A stretch of DNA of 49,626 nt from Clostridiales bacterium (GTDB taxonomy: Bacteria > Bacillota > Clostridia > Christensenellales > Borkfalkiaceae), in assembly GCA_023667345.1 (NCBI GenBank), contig JAMPAF010000013.1, forward strand, positions 1 to 49,626. Reading direction: 5' to 3'. Under the pieces are notes generated by a model. It did no database searches and was not told where the DNA came from. It was given only the letters and a program-made list of their open reading frames with translations. Shown piece by piece: positions 15,378 through 21,973 of this stretch (the stretch's first letter is position 1; every line of letters starts with the position of its first letter). A program made the position numbers and the translations under genes.

Positions 15378-16940
15378 TCAGTCGACTGAATTTTCTTCCT
15401 CGGGGTTTTCGTTAGCTGGTTCAGTAGCGGCGGGCTCGTCGGTGGGCTCGTCGTCCGCGCTTTCGTCGGTTGCCGCAACTTCGGCAAGTCCGCTATCCGC
15501 GGCAAAGGCGGGCGCGGCGGGCGCGGTCGCTCTGCGTTCGGCAAGCTTTGCAAGCACGACCTTGCGCACCGCAAGGAAAGCTCTGTACGCGCCGTAGAAA
15601 GCGAAGAACAGACAGACGTAAGCTATGTACACCAAAATGACGTAGAACACGTTTATGTGCCTGAACGCGCCGCCGAGCGGTATTAAATTCGGCACCGCAA
15701 ACGGCAGAGGGTTGACCTGCGTAAACGCGTAGTTGGGCGGGGTCATATCGAAGGGCAGATTAGTGTCGGGGTTTATGCCCTCGCCGACCGACAGCCCCAT
15801 CTTCGTCAGAAATTCCGTGACGAGCGCGCTCGATATCGCCGCGATAATAATTACTATGCAGTAGTAGATAAGCGGGATAATGCAGTCCTTGATTTTGAAC
15901 TTGTAGTGCCCGAGCGCCGACGGCAACACGCACAGCGCGAACAGCATACAGTGGGTTAAGCAGAAGTACAGAATCGAGTGGCTGATAAAGATGCCGTAAT
16001 TGCTCATACTGTCCTTGCCGAAGTAAACGAACACCGTCAGCGCGCCAACCGCGTGGATAAAGAAGGAAATCGCGTACAGCACGCGCTTTTTCAGTATTAC
16101 CGAAATGCTTGCCACGTACACGCCTATGTTGCAGATAAAGAGGGGCAGGCACGCGAACACCGTGTAGTAAACGTTGTAGCCGTCGCCCATAACCATGCTG
16201 TCCTTGCTGTGGTACTGGATAAGAAGGGACAGCGCGATAACCGCGAGGTATTTATCCTGCTGTTCGCGGGATTTGTTTTTCAAATAATAGTACAGCCCGA
16301 CGGTGGAGCCCACCAGCGCGCACAGTGCGATAAAGTGCCAGAGTGTAAAGTTGTAAAAGCGGAGAAAGCTGTCCGCGGGGATTTTGCTTATGTCGAAAAA
16401 GTTTTCGAAGATGTTCAGCGGCATCGTCAGAAGCAGGGCAAAAGGCAACGTTATGAACGACTTTGCCCTCGCCTTATAGCCGTCGCGCACGAAAAACAGC
16501 GCACAGCAAGCCGCATACGCAACGTTCTGCACGAAGAACAGCGTAATGTTGAGCCACTTAGGGAACCCGAGGTTTATTTTATTGAAAATTTCCTGCGGGG
16601 AGCCCGCCTCGGCGGGGGTTACGATATCGAAAAACCCGCCGAAAAGACAGCAGCTTAAAATTATAAAGACTGGCAGAAGGTATTTTACGACGTCGGCGCA
16701 ACTCTTGCAGTTGAAAAAGACCGCCGCCAAAATTAAAAGCAAGCCCGCCTTTTTCACCCACTGGCTGAGGCAGAAGAAAAACCCGTACTCCGAAAAGCGG
16801 TTGAATATGTAGTAATCGCCGACGGTAAAGGTCAGAAGCAGGGCGCAGACCGCGGCGACGGCGGCGCACGCCTTTAAGGCAATGCCCGAAAATCTGTTCA
16901 AATCGAAGCCCGAACGGCTTTTTGTAATCGTTTGTGTCAT
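15378..16940 (-). CDS. Polytopic membrane protein, weakly YwaF/TMEM164-like
   Basis: A 520-residue integral membrane protein with about 11 hydrophobic segments between residues 22 and 470, and an acidic Ala/Glu/Pro-rich cytoplasmic tail (about 475-520, ESADDEPTDEPAATEP). The stretch IQYHSKDSMVMGDGYNVYYTVFACLPLFICNIGVYVASI recalls the conserved LPLHxCN region of YwaF/TMEM164-like proteins, but the His is replaced and the match is weak. No transporter signature is obvious. A consensus promoter (TTGACA-17-TATAAT) ends nine bases before the ATG, so the mRNA is essentially leaderless. A strong terminator follows the gene. Function unknown. Confidence 0.75.
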   Translation of the reverse strand: MTQTITKSRSGFDLNRFSGIALKACAAVAAVCALLLTFTVGDYYIFNRFSEYGFFFCLSQWVKKAGLLLILAAVFFNCKSCADVVKYLLPVFIILSCCLFGGFFDIVTPAEAGSPQEIFNKINLGFPKWLNITLFFVQNVAYAACCALFFVRDGYKARAKSFITLPFALLLTMPLNIFENFFDISKIPADSFLRFYNFTLWHFIALCALVGSTVGLYYYLKNKSREQQDKYLAVIALSLLIQYHSKDSMVMGDGYNVYYTVFACLPLFICNIGVYVASISVILKKRVLYAISFFIHAVGALTVFVYFGKDSMSNYGIFISHSILYFCLTHCMLFALCVLPSALGHYKFKIKDCIIPLIYYCIVIIIAAISSALVTEFLTKMGLSVGEGINPDTNLPFDMTPPNYAFTQVNPLPFAVPNLIPLGGAFRHINVFYVILVYIAYVCLFFAFYGAYRAFLAVRKVVLAKLAERRATAPAAPAFAADSGLAEVAATDESADDEPTDEPAATEPANENPEEENSVD

Positions 16941-16949
16941 ATCGGTTAA

Positions 16950-16978
16950 ATTATATATTTTTTAACAGACTATGTCAA
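16950..16978 (-). promoter_or_regulatory. Consensus promoter, near-leaderless
   Basis: On the minus strand TTGACA (16973-16978), 17 bp, TATAAT (16950-16955), then nine bases to the ATG at 16940. Confidence 0.8.
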
Positions 16979-17120
16979 TAAAATCGGTAAGGTAAACTTT
17001 GGGAGTATCTTCGTAAAATCGCGCCGTAAATCAAGTCTTATATATGTGAAGAAGGCTTTTTTATAAGGGCGCCGCGTGGGGGCGATTATATGAGAAAACC
17101 GCATAATCGCCCCGCGTAAC

Positions 17121-17211
17121 GTCATTGCGAGGCAATTTGTTGCCGAAGCAATCCGGAAAAAAGACGTGAAAATTATATAACGCCGGATTGCTTCGCTTCG
17201 CTCGCAATGAC
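17121..17211. repeat. Dispersed inverted-repeat element, second full copy
   Basis: GTCATTGCGAGGC...GAAGCAATCCGG at the left is mirrored by CCGGATTGCTTCG...CTCGCAATGAC at the right. The left arm contains a small stem GGCAA-TTTG-TTGCC. The element lies in the 360-bp gap upstream of the integrase, where I see no gene. Confidence 0.8.
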
Positions 17212-17304
17212 GAAAGACCGCATTTGCGTATAGGGCTATCGCAAACTATGCGTTTTCACGCGTAGTTATGATTTAAATTATAAGCAGAATTTTCGGAGGT
17301 ACAT

Positions 17305-18234
17305 ATGAAGTACGGTAATTGGTTGCAACTATGGCTGAACAACTACGTAAAACCCGCGGTTAAACAACGCACTTACGAGCGGTACGGCGAAATAATCGAA
17401 AGGTACGTGGCGGGCGCGCTCGGCGGGTACGAGATAGAGGAGCTCATGCCCTCGCGCTTGCAGGTGTATGCCGTCGGCATGCTCAAAAGCGGCGGCGCAA
17501 GCGGCGGGGGAAAGCTGCGCCCGAATACGGTGAACTCGATAATAACCGTCATACAGCACTCGCTCAAAGCGGCGTTTGCGGCGGGCGAAGCGGAAAACTA
17601 CGTGGGCGACAGAATTCAGCGCCCGACGGTGCGCAAAAAAGAGATAAGCTGTTTCACGCTCGAGGAACAGCGGCGCATCGAAAGCGAGATTTGCGGCAAA
17701 AAAAGCGTGAAAATGTACGGCGTTATACTGTGCCTATACACGGGGCTGAGGATAGGCGAGCTGCTCGCCCTCGAAAAGACGGACACCGACGGCGAGAAGA
17801 TACGCGTAACCAAATCGTGCAACGACGGCAAGGACGAAAACGGCAGGTTTACGCGGCGGACGGACACGCCCAAAACGCCCTCGTCGGTGAGGACAATCCC
17901 CGTGCCGGAGCGTCTGCGCCCGCTCGTTGAAGAACTGCAAAACCACGGCAACTCGCGCTATCTCATCAGTGCAAAGGACGACAAAATGATTGCGGTGCGC
18001 TCGTACCAGCGCAGCTTCGAGCTTTTGTTAAAGCGGCTGGGCATACCGCATAGGGGCTTCCACGCACTGCGCCACACTTTCGCCACGCGCGCTTTGGAGT
18101 GCGGAATGGACGTGAAAACGCTGTCGGAAATACTCGGGCACAAAAATCCGTCGACAACGCTTTTGCACTACGCGCACTCTCTCGACGAGCACAAAAGCGC
18201 GATGATGAACAAAGTGGGCGATTTGCTCACCTGA
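17305..18234 (+). CDS. Tyrosine recombinase (phage-integrase family)
   Basis: A 309-residue site-specific recombinase. An N-terminal SAM-like core-binding domain (about 1-100, with NTVNSIITVIQHSLKAA) precedes the catalytic domain. Catalytic residues are visible: Arg149 in YTGLRIGELL, His253 and Arg256 in HALRHTFATRA, His279 in ILGHKNPSTT and the nucleophile Tyr289 in LLHYAHS. The size and simple architecture fit XerC/FimB-like or small integrative-element recombinases. GGAGGT sits four bases before the ATG. It lies 138 bp upstream of the DGR reverse transcriptase and 2.9 kb upstream of a promoter bounded by inverted repeats (21098-21274), so it may be the recombinase for that switch. Alternatively it is a remnant of a mobile element that brought in the DGR. 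Confidence 0.92.
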   Translation: MKYGNWLQLWLNNYVKPAVKQRTYERYGEIIERYVAGALGGYEIEELMPSRLQVYAVGMLKSGGASGGGKLRPNTVNSIITVIQHSLKAAFAAGEAENYVGDRIQRPTVRKKEISCFTLEEQRRIESEICGKKSVKMYGVILCLYTGLRIGELLALEKTDTDGEKIRVTKSCNDGKDENGRFTRRTDTPKTPSSVRTIPVPERLRPLVEELQNHGNSRYLISAKDDKMIAVRSYQRSFELLLKRLGIPHRGFHALRHTFATRALECGMDVKTLSEILGHKNPSTTLLHYAHSLDEHKSAMMNKVGDLLT

Positions 18235-18306
18235 TTTTACGCCGCCAAAAACCGCCGCAAACCGACAAATTGCACAAAAATAATACACCGTAACAGCCGA
18301 AATTTG

Positions 18307-18335
18307 TTGACGGTGTTCTTGCCGTATGATAAAAT
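18307..18335 (+). promoter_or_regulatory. Promoter of the reverse transcriptase gene
   Basis: TTGACG (18307-18312), 17 bp, TAAAAT (18330-18335). The predicted leader is about 32 nt and carries no clear Shine-Dalgarno site. A second TATAAT lies only three bases before the ATG (18364-18369) without a good -35. Confidence 0.55.
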
Positions 18336-18372
18336 TATTTTCGAAATCTCCTTTTCTTTAATATATAATGCG

Positions 18373-19476
18373 ATGATTGATGCAACGTTTGACGAAGTGT
18401 TCACCTTCGAAAATATTTACCGTGCGCATATGCGCGGAAGGCTCGCCAAGCGCGACAAAAAACCGCTCGTAAAATTCGAGGCGGCAATGCTCGGAAATCT
18501 GTACGAAATATACCGCAAGCTCAACGCGGGCACTTTCAGATTAGGCGGCTACAACCACTTCACCGTGCACGAGCCCAAGCGCCGCGAAATTCAGACGCTG
18601 CACTATGCCGACAGGGTGGTTCAGCACGTGCTGTGCGACGAGGTCCTCGCGCCGTACTTCACAAAACGCGCGATTATCGACAACTGCGTGTGCCAGATAG
18701 GCAAGGGCTCGCACTTCGCACTCAGGCGTTTCGAGGACAAACTGCACAACTTTATACGCGTGCACGGGACGAACGGGTACTTTTTAAAGTGCGATATCTT
18801 AAAATATTTTCCGAGTATCCCGCACGACAAACTCAAAGAAATTTTTTGCGGCGAACTTAAAGACGAGCGGTTAAAAGCCCTCGTAAATCACATAATCGAC
18901 AGCTACCACACGAGCGGCGAATACCTCAAAGAGTACGGCTACGACTGCTTCACGCCCGACCCTGTAAAGAGCGGGCGGGGCGTGCCGATAGGCAACCAGA
19001 CGAGCCAGATTTTCGGAATGTTCTATCTCAACAAGGTCGACCGCCTCGTAAAAGAGGAACTGCGCGTCAAAATTTACTCGCGCTATATGGACGACTTTAT
19101 TTTGGTGCACGAGGACAAGGACTTTTTGCGCGACGCGCTTAAAAAAATCACCGAAGCGGTCGCCTCGCTCGGGCTCAAATTCAACTCGAAAACGCAGATT
19201 TTTCCCTTAAAAAACGGCGTAACGTATCTGGGCTTTAAGTACCGCGTCACGCCCGAGGGCAAGGTGGTAAAAACCGTAAAATCGCAGACAAAACGCCGTT
19301 TACGAAGGCGCACCGCGCTGCTCAAAAAGGCGTGCTACGACGGCGTGATAACATCGGAAAGGGTGAGAATGTCGCTCGCCGCGTTCCACGGGCATTTAAA
19401 GCACGGCAAAAATTACAGATTAGAGGGAGAGGTGGCGGCAAAGCTCTATAAAGTCGCGCACGCCGACGGCAAATAA
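18373..19476 (+). CDS. DGR reverse transcriptase
   Basis: A 367-residue reverse transcriptase. I use the ATG at 18373; the longer TTG frame would begin inside the promoter. The palm motifs are FLKCDILKYFPSI (catalytic Asp), GRGVPIGNQTSQIFGMFYLNKVD (residues about 201-223, the hGxxxSQ motif of diversity-generating retroelement enzymes), RYMDDFILV (Y238-MDD) and GVTYLGFKY. There is no maturase X/endonuclease domain and no retron-type VTG motif. The identity as a DGR enzyme rests on the Avd-like gene and the TR/VR pair downstream. In known DGRs this enzyme copies the TR RNA with errors at adenines, and the cDNA replaces the VR in the target gene. Order here is RT, avd, TR, then target 2.5 kb further on. 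Confidence 0.93.
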   Translation: MIDATFDEVFTFENIYRAHMRGRLAKRDKKPLVKFEAAMLGNLYEIYRKLNAGTFRLGGYNHFTVHEPKRREIQTLHYADRVVQHVLCDEVLAPYFTKRAIIDNCVCQIGKGSHFALRRFEDKLHNFIRVHGTNGYFLKCDILKYFPSIPHDKLKEIFCGELKDERLKALVNHIIDSYHTSGEYLKEYGYDCFTPDPVKSGRGVPIGNQTSQIFGMFYLNKVDRLVKEELRVKIYSRYMDDFILVHEDKDFLRDALKKITEAVASLGLKFNSKTQIFPLKNGVTYLGFKYRVTPEGKVVKTVKSQTKRRLRRRTALLKKACYDGVITSERVRMSLAAFHGHLKHGKNYRLEGEVAAKLYKVAHADGK

Positions 19477-19511
19477 GCGGGGAGACCCCCTTTTTGTTAT
19501 TCCGCCCCACC

Positions 19512-19640
19512 GCAGTTATGCCTTACCCCTTTTAAAGGGGGAAGGTGGCTTGCGCAGCAAGACGAATGGGGGTTAATAGAGAAAGCACCCCCATCACCCG
19601 CAGGCGGGAGCTTCCCCCTCAGGTATAAGGGGGAAGCCTT
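19512..19640. repeat. Dispersed repeat (GGGGGAAGG family) between RT and avd
   Basis: Two converging units rich in CCCCCTT/AAGGGGG carry a stem CTTGC-TGC-GCAAG (minus strand) and end with CGCGCAATGACGG. The avd start lies just beyond it. No gene is seen here. Confidence 0.65.
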
Positions 19641-19681
19641 GGTTGCGCGCAATGACGGAAAAATCATATGAAGGTAAAAAA

Positions 19682-20203
19682 ATGGAACAGGATGACCGCC
19701 AGATAACCTTGGAAGAGGTCGAAAAAGAAATTCAGCGCGAGATGCGCATGCCCGAAGCGGTCGGTTTAGAGCCGCCGCCCGTCGAGCCCAAAGACGAGGA
19801 AAACCCCGCGCGCAAGCCATTCCGCATAAAGGACTTCGACAGCCCGCGCGACAAGGAAATGGCGGTTTTCACCCACGCGAAAAAGCTCAGCGAATACATT
19901 TTCGTCATTACCGAAAAATCGCCCAAAAAGCTTCGGTGGAGTATCGTATCGAGGTTGCAGAACGCCTCGGTCGAGATTGTCGAAAACCTCTATCACGCAA
20001 ATTTTGAACGTGACGACGAAAAGCGCACCGCCTACCAAAAGTCGGCGGCAGTGGGGCTGAAAATATTAGATTTTTATTCCGAAACGGCAAGAAAGAAGCA
20101 GGCGATAACCATACGGCAGACGGAAATTATCGCAAGGCAGATAGCCGAAACGACAAAACTTTTGAACGGCTGGATAAAGAGCACCAAAAGAAAAACAACT
20201 TAA
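19682..20203 (+). CDS. avd: Avd-like DGR accessory protein
   Basis: A 173-residue protein from the ATG at 19682, chosen for GAAGGT six bases upstream; the longer frame runs into the dispersed repeat. Residues about 1-55 are acidic and Pro-rich and look disordered. Residues about 58-170 are four helical segments, with KKLSEYIFVITEKSPKKLRWSIVSRLQNASVEIVENLYHAN in the first half. This matches the Avd/23S-IVP-like four-helix bundle that pentamerises and carries RNA/cDNA for the DGR reverse transcriptase. It is longer than typical Avd (about 110-130 residues) because of the N-terminal extension. The gene ends 52 bp before the template repeat, the usual place. Confidence 0.85.
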   Translation: MEQDDRQITLEEVEKEIQREMRMPEAVGLEPPPVEPKDEENPARKPFRIKDFDSPRDKEMAVFTHAKKLSEYIFVITEKSPKKLRWSIVSRLQNASVEIVENLYHANFERDDEKRTAYQKSAAVGLKILDFYSETARKKQAITIRQTEIIARQIAETTKLLNGWIKSTKRKTT

Positions 20204-20255
20204 TACGATAAAGCCGCGGGCAATTCCGCGCTTTTGGGGTGACCGTTCACATCTG

Positions 20256-20375
20256 ACGCTTGGCTCCGTTCCGGTAACAATAACAACGCTAACAACGCTT
20301 ATAATCTGAATTCTTCGGGCGGCAACAACAACAATAATACCTCGACCTCGTATGCTGTGCGTCCCGCGCTTCACT
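20256..20375 (+). other. DGR template repeat (TR)
   Basis: This 120-bp sequence pairs with 23073-23195 in the giant surface protein gene. Read in the VR frame it has 13 AAC/AAT codons: GGT then four, GCT then two, GCT TAT then one, CTG then one, and five after TCTTCGGGCGGC. By my hand alignment about 20 of 28 adenines in the core (20273-20341) differ in the VR, against only two non-A differences (T20275 to G, T20290 to C) and one missing AAC codon. The 3' block (20338-20375, including ACCTCGACCTCGTATGCTG) is identical to the VR and would hold the initiation-of-mutagenic-homing region. Confidence 0.95.
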
Positions 20376-20500
20376 CGCTTGCCGAAGATATCGGCAGGTA
20401 GTTCCCGAATTCGGCATTGTATAAGTACAGCCGAACTGATTTGATTTGAGATGAAGGGAACCGTCGTCCCGCCCGAGCCGTAAAAGGCAACGGTAAAACC
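20376..20500 (+). ncRNA. Spacer of the DGR RNA downstream of the TR
   Basis: About 125 nt without an open frame, linking the TR to a complex hairpin with a T run. In the Bordetella phage DGR the RNA just 3' of the TR is needed to prime and template cDNA synthesis. By position this segment plus the hairpin at 20501-20583 is the equivalent. It contains small inverted repeats (e.g. ATTCGGC/GCCGAA around 20409-20435). Confidence 0.5.
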
Positions 20501-20583
20501 TACTCAACCCTGACTTAACGGACGGCCGCATAAAGCGGCGGCTTTTAAGTCACGAGCTTGCAAAAGCGGTTGAGTATTTTTTT
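20501..20583 (+). terminator. Branched terminator hairpin ending the DGR RNA
   Basis: TACTCAACC (20501-20509) pairs with GGTTGAGTA (20568-20576). Inside it TGACTTAA (20511-20518) pairs with TTAAGTCA (20545-20552), and innermost is GCCGC-ATAAA-GCGGC. Seven T residues follow. It probably ends transcription of the RT-avd-TR unit. Confidence 0.7.
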
Positions 20584-20603
20584 GTGTGTGCAGGGAGAGG
20601 GGC

Positions 20604-20910
20604 GGAATTAAATTGTTCCTTAGACTTGGCTTCCACCTTTTGTATAAGGGGGAAGCTGTCGCGTAGCGGGTGATGAGGGATAAGGAAAATTTTGACCTTA
20701 TTATAGGCTTCCCCTTGGTGGGGAGGCTCCGCGTAGCGGTGGTGAGGGGAATTCTTAAAATAACACCCCTCATCCGTCACTGCCTTATGGCAGTGCCACC
20801 TTCCCCACGTAGGGGGAAGGCTTAATTGCGGGCGAATTTACACAACCCTCATTCGTCTTGACCTTGGCGGTCAAGCCACCTTCCCCCTTTATTAAGGTGG
20901 AAGGCAAGGG
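20604..20910. repeat. Cluster of dispersed GGGGAAGG-type repeats
   Basis: Several converging units of the CCACCTTCCCC/GGGGAAGGTGG family. Two carry a stem-loop before CCACC: CACTGCC-TTA-TGGCAGTG (20783-20800) and CTTGACC-TTGGC-GGTCAAG (20857-20875). No credible gene. Confidence 0.7.
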
Positions 20911-20930
20911 CGCGGCGGCAAGGGATAATT

Positions 20931-20988
20931 GCGCGAACGGTTGGGCATAAATGGGTGTGAATTGTTGCGAATTGCCCGAACGGTCGGG
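20931..20988 (+). promoter_or_regulatory. Pair of CCCGAACGGTCGGG-like motifs, left of switch 1
   Basis: GCGCGAACGGTTGGGC (20931-20946) and CCCGAACGGTCGGG (20975-20988), about 41 bp apart. The motif is nearly palindromic. Matching pairs lie right of this switch and on both sides of switch 2. Confidence 0.65.
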
Positions 20989-21097
20989 GTAAATAAGGTA
21001 AAAAGAGTATTAGAAAAGATTTCTCGATTTCGCTTACGCTCCACTCGAAATGACGTGAATATTATGCCGCGGTTGAAAATATTATAAATTAAAAAAG

Positions 21098-21274
21098 TGT
21101 ACACCAATTAGTATAATTGATGTACATATTTTTTCGAAAAAAGGGCAAAAATGGGCAAAATGTAAGAAATTAACACAATAAAACGACAAAAAGTCTTGAC
21201 TTAGCGATATTTTAGTGATAGAATTCAAGCAAGAGACTGAAAAAGTGTACACCGAATATACTAATTGGTGTACA
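21098..21274. promoter_or_regulatory. Candidate invertible promoter (switch 1), ON orientation
   Basis: TGTACACCAATTAGTATA at 21098-21115 is repeated as its exact reverse complement at 21257-21274. With flanking partial matches the arms extend to about 29 bp (21098-21126 and 21246-21274). Each arm is also an imperfect palindrome (TGTACA at both ends), as expected of a recombinase site bound by a dimer. Between the arms lies one promoter, pointing right toward the DGR target gene 700 bp away. A tyrosine recombinase gene lies 2.9 kb upstream. Alternatively the arms could be operators for a dimeric regulator. Confidence 0.65.
21196..21224 (+). promoter_or_regulatory. Promoter inside switch 1
   Basis: TTGACT (21196-21201), 17 bp, TAGAAT (21219-21224). 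It points toward the 3267-residue surface protein gene. The predicted leader is about 740 nt. I see no promoter closer to that gene. Confidence 0.65.
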
Positions 21275-21303
21275 TTTTGCGCTCTCAAAAAATGTTAATT
21301 TAT

Positions 21304-21363
21304 GCCAACCGTTCGGGCAAAAATGTTGTGAAATAACACATAATTGCCGAAACGGTGCGGCAA
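21304..21363 (-). promoter_or_regulatory. Pair of CCCGAACGG-like motifs, right of switch 1
   Basis: GCCAACCGTTCGGGC (21304-21318, inverted) and TTGCCGAAACGGTGCGGCAA (21344-21363), about 42 bp apart. Confidence 0.6.
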
Positions 21364-21433
21364 TCGGGGCTCTTTTTACCTGCTTTTTGTGAAGTTCGCC
21401 GAGAGTGTGAATTTGGGACAAGAATAAGGTGGT

Positions 21434-21940
21434 TAGTGTCAACCTCTTTCGTCACAACCTTAGCGGTTGCGACACCTTCCCCTTCAAAGGGGAAGGCGAG
21501 AGTGAGGGCGGAGCGTCTTGCTTTCCCCTTACGCAAAGGGGAAAGTGGCACCGAAGGTGACGATAGAGGTTGCCGCCCTCGGGAATAGGAACCAACCTCT
21601 TTCGGACTGCGTAATTCTGGATTGCCGCGGCGGTAAACCGCCTCGCAATGACGGTGGACGGAGAGGGCGGAATGACGGTGACGGGGAATAGATTCTTCAC
21701 TGCGTTCAGAATGACAATATAGGGAACGTTTGGACGGTGGGATGGTGACGCGATTGACCTACGGTAACAATCGCTATTCCGTCGCGTTGCTCCTTACGAC
21801 TACGCTCACCATGACATATAAAAACGAATAATTTAGACTGCGTAATTCTGGATTGCCGCGGCAACAAGTTGCCTCGCAATGACGGGGGCGGGGGCGGGGG
21901 CGGAAAAGATTCTTCGGCAAGCCTCAGAATGACGGAAAAA
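21434..21940. repeat. Cluster of dispersed repeats in the leader of the DGR target gene
   Basis: Contains a CGTCACAACCTTAGCGGTTG unit with CCTTCCCCTTCAAAGGGG (21450-21497), two half-elements ATTGCCGCGG...CCTCGCAATGAC (21615-21653, 21847-21883), a CGACTACGCTCACCATGAC segment (21797-21815) and TTCTTCGGCAAGCCTCAGAATGAC-type units. No gene is supported. All this would lie in the 5' leader if the promoter at 21196 drives the gene. Confidence 0.7.
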
Positions 21941-21973
21941 AATAAAACTTCGATTTGATGGGAGTTATGTTAT

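Noticed and set aside
18304-18372. Longer start for the reverse transcriptase at TTG 18304
   Set aside because: It would place the start codon within the -35 region of the apparent promoter and adds a hydrophobic stretch not expected in a DGR enzyme.
18373-19476. Retron or group II intron reverse transcriptase
   Set aside because: There is no maturase/endonuclease domain, no retron VTG signature and no msr/msd-like RNA seen upstream, while a TR/VR pair with adenine-specific differences and an Avd-like gene are present.
20504-20780. Small open frames in the repeat cluster
   Set aside because: They are made of dispersed GGGGAAGG-type repeats and have neither start signals nor plausible protein composition.
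20604-21000. CRISPR array
   Set aside because: The repeats vary in length and sequence, are palindromic with changing stems, and have no regular spacers. No cas gene is seen.
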